Notes: a model not told the origin generated them from the letters alone. Shown: positions 36,797-48,800, counted from the first letter of the stretch. The stretch is DNA of 64,000 nucleotides from Hormiphora californensis (GCA_020137815.1 CM035355.1:2008774-2072773), one strand, 5' to 3'. Translations and numbers: made by a program.

Positions 36797-37198
36797 ATTT
36801 TAGGGCAAGAGATGGTCAAAACTAGTCAAAAAGTTGGAAAAGAAGCGATTTTTGTTGAGAAATTTGAAGTGCACGCTTCAAAAAAGCCCGCGCTTTGGAC
36901 CCTGCAGCGTATTCCAAAATAAAACGTCGCGGATTTTCTCACGGTATACCCGCTACGCGCGATTCACTCCGTCTAATTTCTATTCGGCGATCGCGCGTGC
37001 TGTGAAATCAGCTGTATGGATAGAACTAGAATATGCAAAACTCGAGGGTTTTGGGATAATGAAACAGGCAACAGAATTATCATTGGAATATATAAGCTTA
37101 CATAAAAAACATTCATTTCTAAATGTATGACCTGCTAATTTTGCTGATTAGAGAATCATCACTTTTAATCCTAAAACTCAGGCTTGTCCCTATGTTCG
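36797..37198 (-). pseudogene. Duplicated copy of the INTS7 3' end and downstream sequence
   Basis: This block repeats, in the same orientation, the sequence found as 37361-37439, 38985-39009 and about 39375-39695. The right ~330 bp are nearly identical to the 3' terminus of INTS7, including its last ~25 codons and stop (antisense of CTGCTAATTTTGCTGATTAG). The copy ends abruptly at 37198, where the true gene continues with coding sequence. It is a partial tandem duplication, not a functional gene. Confidence 0.8.
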
Positions 37199-37360
37199 AG
37201 GCCCCTCGGAAATGTTCAAGTCATGCACAATCAAGTGACTTGATTCAAGTCACGCCCACCAATCACAGCTCAGAACGCGCGGAGTGCTTTCCGCGTTCTG
37301 AGCTGTGATTGGTGGGCGTGACTTGATTGTGCATGACTTGAACATTTCCGAGGGGCCTCA
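37196..37360. mobile_element. Near-perfect 165-bp palindrome (MITE)
   Basis: GAGGCCCCTCGGAAATGTTC at the left is mirrored at the right end. The arms include CAATCACAGCTCAGAACGCG with only a few bases of loop near 37278-37288. It sits exactly at the junction between the two copies of the duplicated INTS7 3' end. Confidence 0.85.
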
Positions 37361-37439
37361 TTTTAGGGCAAGAGATGGTCAAAACTACTCAAAAAGTTGG
37401 AAAAGAAGCAATTTTTGTTGAGAAATTTGAAGTGCACGC

Positions 37440-37652
37440 CAGGGACGTCGCTGGGCCTTCGGCCCAGCGCGTACCTGTGCGTCCAGGGGCCTTGGGCGGG
37501 AGCCCGGGTCAGGGGGAGTGGGGGGTGAAACCCCCCACAAGCGGGGTCCAGGGGCGCAGCCCCGGCGGGGGTGTAGGGGGCAGAGCCCCCGCAAGCAGGG
37601 TCCAGGGGCTGCAAGCCCCGGTGGGGGTCGAGGGGGCGAAGCCCCCGGAAAA
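37440..37652. repeat. GC-rich tandem hairpin repeat
   Basis: About four degenerate units of roughly 45-50 bp. Each has a GGGGTCCAGGGGC-type lead and a hairpin such as GGGGGCAGAGCCCCC or GGGGGCGAAGCCCCC. Composition is strikingly GC-rich against the A/T-rich neighbourhood. Open frames through it are compositional. Confidence 0.8.
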
Positions 37653-37989
37653 TTTTGACGTTTTCGCGATGATTTTAACAATCAGAGAGCGCTTGAAAAG
37701 TGGAAACAAGAAAGCGACACAGAAGAAGACGAAACGTGAAAACAAGCGTTTTTTGCAAACCGAATGAACATGAACAACGCGCAAACTTTGAAGACTATTG
37801 CGCGGTTGTTGTTTAGCGCGTGAACTGCGCGTCACAATCTCGCGCGAAGACCCCTGTTTCAAGTAAAAAGGAGGACCGCGCCTGAACGGATTTGCAGTGA
37901 ACAGCGGGCCGATGTGACAACATTTCACTTCTCGTTCATTACGGTGTGCGCGGTAGGGTTATCTATTTGCGCAACGAAAGTCATACTGG

Positions 37990-38475
37990 AATGTTCGGGC
38001 GTCCAGCATGATGACCAGGGGACTTAAGGGGTTCAGAGAATCACTTGCGCGTAGGCAGCAACCCTGTGGGCGAGCCGTACGGGCCGATAGTTAATAATAG
38101 TTTTTTAAAGTTTTTAAAAGTTAATAAAAGTTAAAAATGCGCGGCACGCTGAAAAGCCGAAAAAAATTAACTTTTTCAGGGTTCCGCGCATTTTTAACTA
38201 TTTATAACTTTTATTAACTTTTGAAAACTTTAAAAAACTATTATTAACTATCGGCCTGTACGGCTCGCCCACAGGGTTGCTGCCTGCGCGCATATGATTC
38301 TCTGAATCCATTTAAAGTGCGTTTCAAACGACTTGACCTGAGATTCCTGGAAATTCAGGATTTCCCCTTTGTAAATACACGCGCAATGCGCCCAATTCCA
38401 AGAATTACGGGTCAAGTCGTTTGAAACGCACTTTAGACCCCCGGTCCTCATGCTGGACGCCCGAAGTCTCGAAAA
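37990..38475. mobile_element. ~480-bp palindromic MITE interrupted by a smaller MITE
   Basis: TTCGGGCGTCCAGCATG near 37991 mirrors CATGCTGGACGCCCGAA near 38449. The inner arms (CGAGCCGTACGGGCCGATAG and complement, GTTAATAATAG and complement) pair across a centre near 38155. The right arm is interrupted at 38314-38432 by an unrelated palindrome. Confidence 0.8.
38314..38432. mobile_element. ~118-bp MITE (AAAGTGCGTTTCAAACGACT ends)
   Basis: The left end AAAGTGCGTTTCAAACGACT is mirrored at 38413-38432. A second copy, itself interrupted, lies at 39016-39362. It is nested in the right arm of the 480-bp palindrome. Confidence 0.85.
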
Positions 38476-38650
38476 GCCAATTCCAAAGATCGATAACCCT
38501 AGTGCGCGGCCCATAATTGCGTAGAAAAACGAAAGTTTTGGCGTGCGCGAGCTCAGTTTGTACAAAACGCTGCAGCGCGCTGAATTTAAAAAATTTTTCA
38601 GTTTCACGGAAAAAAAGTTGAGCGTCCATGGACGCTTGGACGCATAGTCG

Positions 38651-38868
38651 AAGCTCTTACGGTAATTCCCACGCCCCGTGGGAAAGTTTTTGACCGTGGG
38701 AAAGTTTTCAAAGCGTGGGAAAAGAGAGATACATACAATAACTATAAAAAATAAATATTTTTTTTCTTAGTTATTGTATGTATCTCTCTTTTCCCACGCT
38801 TTGAAAACTTTCCCACGGTTGAAAACTTTCCCACGGGGCGTGGGAATTACCGTAAGAGCTTCCACTAG
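38651..38868. mobile_element. Near-perfect ~215-bp palindrome
   Basis: GGAATTACCGTAAGAGCT at the right complements AGCTCTTACGGTAATTCC at the left. The arms of ~100 bp include TCCCACGCTTTGAAAACTTT and a short A/T loop near 38748-38768. Confidence 0.85.
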
Positions 38869-38884
38869 CACGGTGAGCGACGTC

Positions 38885-38972
38885 CTGTCTGGCGCCGCGA
38901 CCCATCTGAGCGCACTGTCGCGCGCTCAGATTAGATTTGAGAATCAAATTGGGGTCTGGCGCCGCCAGACAG
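38885..38972. mobile_element. hAT-like MITE (CTGTCTGG termini), copy 3
   Basis: 88-bp inverted repeat from CTGTCTGGCGCCGC to GGCGCCGCCAGACAG, flanked by exact 8-bp GCGACGTC duplications (38877-38884 and 38973-38980). Same family as 12818-12890 and 12932-12994. Confidence 0.88.
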
Positions 38973-39015
38973 GCGACGTCCCTGGTGCACGCTTCAAAAA
39001 AGCCCGCGCGCAGGC

Positions 39016-39362
39016 TCTAAAGTGCGTTTCAAACGACTTGACCTGAGATTCCTGGAAATTCAGGATTTCCCCTTTGTAAATACACGCGCAATGCGCCAAA
39101 TTCCAAGAATTATCGGATTTTTTGAAACTGTCACCCCCCTGAAATAACAAAATTTGTCATATCTCCGGTTCCTGATAAGATAGAGACTTGAAATTTGGAG
39201 GTTCGGAAGAACTTAGCAAGATCTTCGTAACTTCCAAATTTCAAGTCTCTATCTCATCAGGAACTGGACTTATCGTCATTTAAAGAAATTTGAAAACCCG
39301 AGGGGGGTGACAGTTTCAAAAAATCCGACTTTACGGGTCAAGTCGCTTGAAACGGACTTTAA
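39016..39362. mobile_element. MITE copy interrupted by a second palindromic MITE
   Basis: The outer parts 39016-39112 and about 39336-39362 match the uninterrupted MITE at 38314-38432. Between them (39113-39333) lies a different palindrome with ends TCGGATTTTTTGAAACTG and complement, and an inner core CTTGAAATTTGGAGGTTC related to 11974-12098. This is a clear nested insertion. Confidence 0.85.
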
Positions 39363-39617
39363 AAACGCGCTTTGTTATTGGACCCTGCAGCGTATTTTAA
39401 TTCCAAAATAAAACGTCGCGGCTACTCCGCGGATTTTCTCACGGTATACCCGCTACGCGCGGTTCACTCCGTCTAATTTCTATTCGGCGATCGCGCGTGC
39501 TGTGAAATCAGCTGTATGGATAGAACTAGAATATGCAAAACTCGAGGGTTTTGGGATAATGAAACAGGCAACAGAATTATCATTGGAATATATAAGCTTA
39601 CATAAAAACATTCATTT

Positions 39618-42584
39618 CTAAATGTATGACCTGCTAATTTTGCTGATTAGAGAATCATCACTTTTGATCCGAAAACTCAGGCTTGTCCCTATGTTCCACT
39701 CTCTACCCGAATTGTCCAACGCATTTGCTGTGATAAAGTAAATCTCAGCACCGCTCCCGGGTTCAATTGTCATCTCCACTTTCATGTACCCTCTCTCTAC
39801 AGGTACCTCTTTCTCGAACACTGTCTCTCCCATTCCCTCCACATCACCCTTCTTCCCTCTACCTCCCTTACAGGTGACACACAATAACACATGGCTAACA
39901 CGTGATACATTTCCCCGGATCACCGCTTCAACTGTCAGTAGAAGGGACGTGTTAGAGGGGATCCGCATGAAACCTTGCTCTATAGCAGGACTAGTAGCCA
40001 AGGCAACACTAGTGGCGTGCTCCTGCACAAAGAAAAACATTGGAAGAGAGAATCGTTGTGTTCGTAGTGTAGCTAGTGTGGAGGAGATGGTGGCCAGATG
40101 GGGTTTGGTACACAGCTCAGATACAGTCTCACACCAGGTGTGTAGAGAGGACAGTCTGTCCCGGGGCGAGGCGTCAATCATCCGACTCTGAAGGTCCCTC
40201 AAACCATCCTGAAGGGTTGACACCCTGGACTGGATGAATGTTAGTGTTGGGACTGCCCTGCCCACATCACCTCCCCTCATCTTGGCAACAGCTACAACCC
40301 CGCTCAACTGGTGCAGGATCTGGAGTTGAGACCTCCGCAGGGACAGGAGGCCTCCCTGAAAGTGTGTCTGTGCATTATTAGCCTGACATTTGATGTTCGT
40401 AACAGCTTCGTCGTACAGTTTCACACTCTCCTCCTGGCACCCCGTCTCTGCCTCACAGATCAGGGAGAGAGCCCGAAAGAAGGCTCGGTAGTGGGGATGA
40501 GTTGTGGTGAGGTTTGGGAGGGTAACAGCAGCGATCTCCCATACACCGTTACACATAGCAACCCGGGATACACAGTAAACCGACCACGGACTAAGTGTGA
40601 CCGTGGATAGGAACTCTGTGACATACCGCACAATACACTCCCTCACCTTCTCTGTTGAGTGCGTGAAGAGTGTGATTAGGAGCTTGACATAAACCAGTAC
40701 CCGCTCCACACCACCACCACTAGTGTCCATGTCAACGTGTTCAGGAGTCAACTTTACCCTGGCCCGTAGTGCAGAGATACAGTAGCACAGCTCAGTGAAG
40801 GTAGAGAGGGAGGTGCCGGGGAGTAAACTGAACAAGATTGAGGGATCAGAGGATGGTTGTTCGGAGAGTGAATGGAGAAACTTCCGGACTTGTCCTTGAT
40901 TTCCATCACGGATCACTCGTATCAGCATGGGGCAGCCGTTCATCTGGGAAGAAAATGGTGTTAAACAGCTGCAGTGGGTTAGCTAGGCGCTCGTAAAAGT
41001 TTTGTTTGTTTGTTTGTTTGTTTGTTTGTTCGTTTGTTCATGTTTGTTTGTTTGTTTGTTTGTTCGTTTGTTTGTTTGTTCATGTTTGTTTGTTTGTTTG
41101 TTTGTTTGTTTGTTTGTTTGTTTGTTTGTTTGTTTGTTTGTTTGTTTGTTTGTTTGTTTGTTTGTTTGTTTGTTTCTTTGTTTGTTTCTTTGTTTCTTTG
41201 TTTGTTTCTTTGTATCACCGCCTATATTATTGTGTGTAAAGAACTTACCGAATGTTCAGAACAGGGAAGAAGTTTTACGGAGGAAAGGTAAAGAGGAAGT
41301 GCAATGTGTAGTGGCAAATCAGATAGGGTTTGTTGGGAGAGTAGGTCCCGTGATACAATGTCTTTAGAGGAGCCCTCGCTTAACTTTAGAATCAAATCTG
41401 CCACACCTGATAATGTGGTTACAGAGTGGTTACAGGGTGGTTACAGAGTGGTTATGGAGTAGTTACAGAGTGGTCAATGACCACTGGTCATGGAGTGGTT
41501 ATACAGAGTGGTTAATTGTAGCGGCGAGAATTTTCAGAAGCTCTACCTTGAAATTTGATACACACATTCTAAGTTACATTATAAAAAACCATGACTTGCT
41601 CCCATTTTGTATCACAGATTAAATATATTACCCGTCGATTTACCCAATATTGGCCGGGGCGGGGCGGTATCAAAACAGTAAACACCCAACATTCCAATCT
41701 TGTTGGCATGGAAACACATTATAACAGCTCCTTACCAGGTATAAGTACGATATTGAAGAGAAGTGCCACATCTTCCTCATTCAGTAGTGCCGGCTGGACC
41801 ATCACCACCTCCTTCAAACACTGCACTGCTGCACTCCGGACCCTCTCCCTGGGATCCTCAGACAATGTCCGGATGAGAGCGGGTTCACGGACCCGGGTTG
41901 CCAGGGTGATGTGTGTCAACACCTGGAGACAGCCCACAGTAACACTCTCTAGGGCCTGCTGGGAGAGAATATCGAGACAAAGCCCGCGGACAAGATGTCC
42001 CTGTCTCAAGGGTTAGGTGCATGGAACGCAGGACATCCAGAATTTTAACTTTCTGCTTCTCAGTAGTTGAAAGAGCGGTTAGTAGTTCCTTGAGCTTGGG
42101 CACGACAGTCCGGGAGACATCTTGGGAGACAGCAGCGAACTTCTTGCACGCAAAGAGTGCCGCTTCTCGCTCCATTTCTATATACGAGTCAAGTGCCCGG
42201 ATGACCGCATGAAGAACGCTCTTTGTCTCTGGGTAAAGGACTGACGTCACACCTAGCAACCGGAGGGCAATTGACCTAGCAACGCCATCGTTACTATGGG
42301 TAACAGAGAGGACGGGACGGAGGAAAATCTCCCTACTGTTTATCTTGGTGTGGTGTTGCGTTGTACTCAACATGACCCTCAGTATACACAGCCGGATAAA
42401 GTTATCATTACACGAACGGAACATCTCGGCTAGCTTTTGAAAGGCTGCATCCACTAAAATAGGGAAACGGACATTCCTCCAGTGTGACTGGCAGTCTGAC
42501 CACGCTCTCACATTGTTCCTCCCGGGTTGTCGACCGGAGACTTGCTAACACTTGGTTCACCCGCTGCCAGCTAACTGTTTCCAT
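39618..42584 (-). CDS. INTS7: Integrator complex subunit 7, with two apparent 1-nt frameshifts
   Basis: Exons: 42584-41736, 41406-41249 and 40943-39618. INTS7 is a HEAT/ARM-like helical scaffold of the Integrator complex, which cleaves snRNA and other nascent RNAs in the nucleus. The N-terminal part matches the family closely: REEQCESVVRLP, FPILVDAAFQKLAEMF, NFIRLCILRVM, SVTHSNDGVARSIALRLLG and VLHAVIRALDS. The C-terminal exon has the helical and beta-rich ends expected. Total about 777 residues, shorter than the ~960 of vertebrates. Exon 1 needs two single-base removals to stay in frame, each in a CCC run (near 42460 and near 42009). That suggests either assembly indels or recent decay. The last ~25 codons lie in sequence duplicated at 36797-37198. 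Confidence 0.88.
41001..41212. repeat. (TTTG)n tetranucleotide microsatellite in INTS7 intron
   Basis: About 200 bp of TTTG units with a few CATG and TTTC interruptions, between INTS7 exons 41406-41249 and 40943-39618. All long frames across it are repeat artefacts. Confidence 0.95.
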
Positions 42585-42807
42585 GGCAACACAGGCTAAA
42601 GAATTGTGGTGTTAGTGACGTGTACTATAATTATTGGAATGCAAATTGTAAACGTGTGGGTTGTAAAGGAATTATTTTTACAAAAATTAGCTATAAAAAT
42701 TTTCTATACATTTCACTTTTTACGAATATAAAAAAACAGCACTTTTAATCAAACTTTTAAGTCTTTTGCAGATAAAAATTAAACGTTTTTACAAATTTCA
42801 GGAGTGA

Positions 42808-45800
42808 TTATAGTTCCGACAGGCGTTCATGAAGCCCTGTAGCAGAAATCCTCTGGGCCTCATTAAACATTAAACATTCAGTAAGTATTCCCCTAACATC
42901 AGCATCATAATTATCATCACCCAGCTCTCCAAATAAAGGTTGTCCAGTACTCGAAATTAAAAGATCTCCATTACGAAGTAAATCATCTCGATAATTACGG
43001 AAGAGCATATAATTCATGAATCCAACAAGCTCCGGATGGCAGAGTAGCTCAAGTCCAAAAATCCCAATCATCCACACGTCAGACTTGTAGCTTGGAACGG
43101 GACATGGTTGGAACGTCTGGATCGATTCCATTCGGCGGCCTTGTTTCCAGACGTAGTAATTACGCTCAGGTGAAGCCCAAATTGGGTTAAAATCGGCGAT
43201 TTGTAGAGACTCATGACGTGACCTGCCTTCAGGAAGAACGGCCGAAAGTCCAAAATCGATTATCTTAAAAACAGGGTTTGTGTCATCGCCAGAAACGGTA
43301 ACATTATCTTTACGTATGTCCCGGTGAAGAAGTCGTTTCCCATGAAGGTACTTCACGGCATCGGAGACATGGAGCAGAGCCAGTTTTGTATGGCTATCAG
43401 GAATTTCAACATTATTATACCTTGTCCCGATTGGTTCTCCAGCGAACTCCAAAACAAGGAAGATGAACCGATCTCTCTGCTGCCCAAAGAGTATCGGGCC
43501 CTTTAGAATCCTCATAACATTGGGGTGGGATAGATCCAGCATATGGCCAGCCTCCTTAATTATGCGATTGTATACCAAGTCTGAAAGAGAACATGTGTAA
43601 ACCTAAGTAATTGAAACACTCGTGAGCTGTTTGTTTATGTTACAAGCACACATTATTGTTATATAAGTATCTTATGATAGCAATGGAGACGTATGCAAAG
43701 GGAAGTTTCAGGCTTTTCGGCACTACTTTAAACAAATTAATTTGAGGACGCAATGTTCTTGGATTAACAGCCTGTTTTAGCCATGGAGTTTTAGGAATGG
43801 TTGTTAACAACGCCTCCAACATGATTCTAGACAACACACCTCTAGAGGAAGTCTTTACCAGGGTATCATCGCCCGTGTTGGAGAGGATTATACAGATTGT
43901 ACAAAAGGAGCTAGAGAGGCGTAAGAGAGATGGAGTACCAGAAAAGGATCCGAATCAGTTTGTTACCCACCACGGGAGATATGTTTCTGATGATGACCTC
44001 GAGATGATGAAATGGGAAGTAGGAGGATTAACTGGCAAGAATACCTGGCTTACTAACACTGGGTGTCCCTACGGGTGGGCCAATGTGGACCTGGCACCCA
44101 AGGACATAGCTAAATACCCGAACATCGATAAGCTGATGGGGAGGATTAACAAGGAACAAGGGACTGAGTTTAACTCCTGCCTAGTCACTAGATACCGAAA
44201 AGGGGACGGCGTGGGATACCACTCAGATTTCGAGACTTCGCTGGTGGACAACTCACCCATCACCGTCGTGACCGTCGGCAACGACGGTGCTGTAGATTTC
44301 ATTCCCTACCTTGGAGATGGCAGGATGCGGCCTAAGCTGTCTATAACCACTAAGGATGGTGATGCGTACACCATGAAGCCAGGGTGCCAAGAGCACTTTA
44401 AGCACCGTGCGCAAAAGGTTGAGCATGGCGTGAGATATGCCCTGTCTTTTAGGAAGAGGCACAAAACATCGCCTCCAGAACCAACTCCACCTGCACCAAC
44501 CCCAGCTAAGTCCCAGAAGGTGCCCCAGTTCGCAGTACACCCGTCTCGGGTGGAAGCTCCAGCATCACAGATGACTTTGTCGCCAACCTCGCCGCCTGCC
44601 GTAGATGGGTATCAGGAAGAGAACTCTGTACTCCCTACCAGATCGCCCCTTCTACCAACACCAACACTGCCGAACCCCAGACTGACACCAAGGACACTTC
44701 TACTAGGAACCAGTATGACGAAGTGGATCCACGAGGACCCGGCGCTAGTGACCATCTCGATTTCAGGGGCGAGACTTTGTAGGCCGAATGAGAACTGGAG
44801 GGGGAGTTTGGCTATGGATATGTTGAAAGGACTGGAAGTAACGCACCCATGTCTAGAGGTTAATAAGGTTATTTTGGCGTTTGGGACCAATGATATCAGA
44901 TATTGGGGAGGGTTTGTAAGGTCGAGTAAGGGAAAAGGGAGTGTGTATTTATGCCTTATATAAGGCATATGTAGATTTAGTTAGGGAGGTTAAGAGAAGG
45001 TTTGGGGAGGATACCGAGATCGTTCTCGCTACGGTTATCCCTCTCAGACCTGATAGTGGTTGGATAGCGAGTAACGTGTTCATGTTCAATCGTTCTCTGC
45101 TCTCTACCCAGTTCTCTGCTCTCTACTCAGTTCTCTGCTCTCTACTCAGTTCTCTGCTCTCTACTCAGTTCTCTGCTCTCTACTCTGCACTACGTTTGAT
45201 TTCTACATCCTAATCAGCCCCCCTGTAGTGCGCTCACTCGCTTTATAGTGAACGAACAAACCAACGCCTAAACAACAATTTGAGTAAGGAGTAGGGATGT
45301 CAGGTTCTGATTCAAAAAGACCGATCCGGAATCCTCAGTCTAAGAGCCCTATTTCTGATTTGTTTCTGCCCGGTGCCCCGCCAATTACGACTAAGAAGCA
45401 GCTCCAGTCGAAATTCAGTAATCTTGATCTGTATGACGTGTTTCTTGCAGTTCTAATCAACCACCAAGCGAGTACTACTCTTGTTGCTGAGTTGTCGAAT
45501 AAAGTTGTGGAACTAGAGGAACAAATTGACGATTTGAAAGAAGATATGGTGGATCTAAAGACGAAGTCCCGAGATCTGGATGACCGACTACTGCGACAGG
45601 AGGCCTACTCAGGTCGAAATACGATCATTGTGGCAGGTCTTCCGGAGGATGATTCTGAAACACCTGATTCTCTCGAGGACAATCTTGTGGACATGCTCAA
45701 GAAGTCAGACCCCACCATCACCAGACAAGATATAGGAATTGCCCACCGCAATGGGAAGACTAAGAAGCCTGGTTCAGCTGGCCGATCTATCACCTGTGTT

Positions 45801-48800
45801 CTGACGAGAGCTTCTAGGAAAGACACGTTGATGAGGAAGGACAGCCGCAGCAAGCTGAAGACTAACCACGAGGTGATTCTTTTCCACCGCTTGTCCGAGG
45901 GACTCAGACGGAGGAAGAAGGATTTAGAAGAATTAGCTTGTGTCAAATGGGTGGCCTTTTCGGGTCACCGCTTGTTTACTGTGTGTGTAAAGAAAGATGA
46001 TGGTAAAGACAATTTTATCAAAAATGTACTAAGAACAGAGGATGTAACAGAACAGAACTAGTTTTACTACGCACTAATTTTGTTCCTATTTCTTTCCCCC
46101 TCTCTGTCTCACATTTTCTGTGTGTGAGTGGAGGAATGGAATGTGTTCCAGATTGTTCTGTGCTACTTCTGTAACCTATTTATTTTCATCTTAGATTTTA
46201 CCCCTTTCATTTTATCCTTCTAGCTTATTTGTATAATTGACATTTGACATGTTTAACTTAACTTGGTCAATTATTAGTTATTTTGCCTTACTAACACCTG
46301 CTATCCCTCTCCCACCATTGCATGACATGAATTTTGTTTGGGTTGACACATGTGAGGAGGAGATGAGGAGACGGAGGAGGTTCTGCTGCTGTTGCTGCTG
46401 TTGTTGCTGGTTCTATTGGGCACAGGTTAGTTCTACTACCATTCCCCCTACCCCTATATCTCTCTCCAACCTTAATATCTTACTTTTGGTTATCTGCAAT
46501 TGCTCTATACTTAACCCTGGACCTCGTGGCCTCAAAGTTATTTATAACAATGTTCAGGGGCTGGTGAGTCCAGGTCATCTAGACTCGGTCTCCCCTCCCC
46601 TGAATATGACCAAAGTTTTCGAGATCCAGGATTTTGTGTATGGTAATTCTGCTGATATCATAATTCTGAACGAAACTTGGCTGAAACCCAAGATTAGTTC
46701 TGAACTTATCTTTCCCACCAATTATAAAGTCTTCAGATTAGATCGCTCTGGGCACACCCACCCCCGTGATCCCTCAAATCCCACTAGATTTAGGGAGAAT
46801 GGAGGTGGTGTCCTCATTGCACACCGGGAAAACATTTCTATTTCTAGTTTCAAATTCTCTAAACCAAACGTTAAAGCAGAGCTTCTAACCATTTTTCTCT
46901 CTCTCTCTAACGGGAAGAAGCTCTGTTTTTCAACTTTCTACCGGGTGGGGACGCTTGGAGATGATAACTTTGCTGAATTCAAGCAGCACTTTGATTGCTT
47001 GTTCTCAGCTAGGAACATATCCAAACACGTCCTTATCGGCGATTTTAACTTTTCTCATGTCAACTGGCCGGCCTCTCTGCCACGCAATCGTGTGGAGGAG
47101 TTATTTCTATCTTATCTTCTAGATGACCTAGGTCATTCTCAACTTATTAACTCCTCCACACACAGCAAGGGCCGAACTCTAGATCTATGTTTTACCAACG
47201 ACCCTGCGTGTGTGACAGACATCGACATTTTAGACCAACATAGCTTGTGCTATAGTGACCACTTTCCTATTTCTATTTTGATTGATGTCGATGTAGGTCC
47301 CATTCGCCAGGCGCGGAGAAACATACGTATCTATGATAAAGGGGACTATGAGTCCTTTAATTCTGACCTGAGCTTTATTGACTGGGTTACTGAATTCTCG
47401 GGCGACATAGATTACAACGTTAACAGATTCAACATCATTGTCACCACCCTCATAGATAAGTACATTCCTATCAAGTCTGTCAAACCCATCCTTCTCCCCA
47501 TCTGGTATAATCACGAGTGTGAGAGTGCAAGGGTTAGGAAGGAAAATCTAAGAAAACGTTGGAAGAACTCTAGTTCTGAGACTGACTTGGATAACTTCAA
47601 AGCCGCGAGAAAGCATTTCAAGAACGTGTGTGAATCTAGTGCGAGACTTTACTGTGATGTTGATGATCATGATGTAGTAAGTAGGAAATTTTGGAGGCAA
47701 GTAAAAGTAACCTCCAAGTCTACCAGGATACCCCCCACTGTCAACAATGGGACGGTGTTCAGGTCAGTTTTGGAGGAACAAGCTGATCTTTTCAATGAAC
47801 AATTTGCCTCTAATTTTTCTGAAGCTAGCACATATGACATTGACACTGATAGTACTGACAGTTCCATTGATTGTGATTTCTCTGCTAGCTCTGTTTATCA
47901 AGTTCTCTCTAAACTTAATGCCCGCAAAGGTCCAGGACCTGATAACATCCACAGCATTGTATTCAAGAGATGTGCGGGGTCCCTGGCGTTTCCTCTGTCT
48001 CTCCTCTTTGAACAGGCGTACAGTGGCGGTGGTCTACCAGCAATCTGGAAGACAGCCAATGTTGTCCCTGTTCACAAGTCGGGTGACAAGAGGGATGTCA
48101 GGAACTACCGTCCAATTTCACTGACCTGCATTGCTAGCAAAGTTTATGAGAGAATTGTCACCAGCCGTTTGTTGGACCATTGCTATGACATGATAGATAG
48201 CAGACAGCATGGGTTTTTACCTGGTAGAAGTTGTCTCACCCAGCTGATATCTGTCTATGATGACCTAGCTTTGAATGATAACGACAAGCGCACCTCTGAC
48301 CTGATTCTATTTGATTTCTCCAAAGCGTTTGACAGTGTTAATCATGACTTACTCCTTTCTAAACTTCAACTAAATTTTGGGATAACTGGTAAGATGCTGT
48401 CGTTTATCCGAAACTATCTTATTGGTCGATCTCAGAGAGTTGTGATAGGCGGGAAGATTTCATCTAACCTCAGCGTTCTTTCGGGAGTTCCCCAGGGCAG
48501 CATTTTAGGTCCCCTCCTCTTCATTCTATTCATTAATGATATCACTGAGTGTGTGAGTGGTGAGTGTAAGATCGCCTTGTATGCTGATGATCTGAAACTT
48601 TGGTCTAGGATCAATGGTATGCAAGATCACACTGACATGCAAATCTCTGTTGACAACCTTTACAAATGGTCTAACATTAACAAGATGAAGTTTCATCCTA
48701 GTAAGTGCAAAGTAATTTCTACCAGTTCATCTAGGTGTGAGGCTACATGGGGCGAGCTCCCCTGTTTCCTACATTCCTATGTTCTAGGTGATACTGTCTT

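Larger units (their letters stand above)
37440..38984. mobile_element. 1.5 kb non-autonomous element with 8-bp target duplication (hAT-like)
   Basis: The element starts CAGGGACGTCGC and ends GCGACGTCCCTG. It is flanked on both sides by GTGCACGC (37432-37439 and 38985-38992), an exact 8-bp duplication as made by hAT transposases. The uninterrupted target is visible in the tandem copy near 36871. No transposase was recognised. It contains GC-rich hairpins (37440-37652), a 480-bp palindrome, a 215-bp palindrome and an 88-bp hAT-like MITE. Confidence 0.8.

Noticed and set aside
37363-37928. Pro/Gly/Ala-rich open frames on both strands
   Set aside because: Compositional consequence of the GC-rich hairpin repeats inside a mobile element.
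40979-41367. Phe-Val-Cys-Leu and Asn-Lys-Gln-Thr repeat open frames
   Set aside because: Produced by the TTTG microsatellite within an INTS7 intron.
42808-43580. Kinase fragment truncated by retrotransposon insertion
   Set aside because: The missing N-lobe was found at 54352-54469 with matching phase, so the gene is split by an intron rather than truncated.
43797-44963. AlkB ORF as a host ALKBH gene
   Set aside because: It runs straight into an SGNH domain whose end lies beside a LINE ORF2, lacks introns, and sits inside a kinase intron in antisense; a transposon ORF1 fits better.
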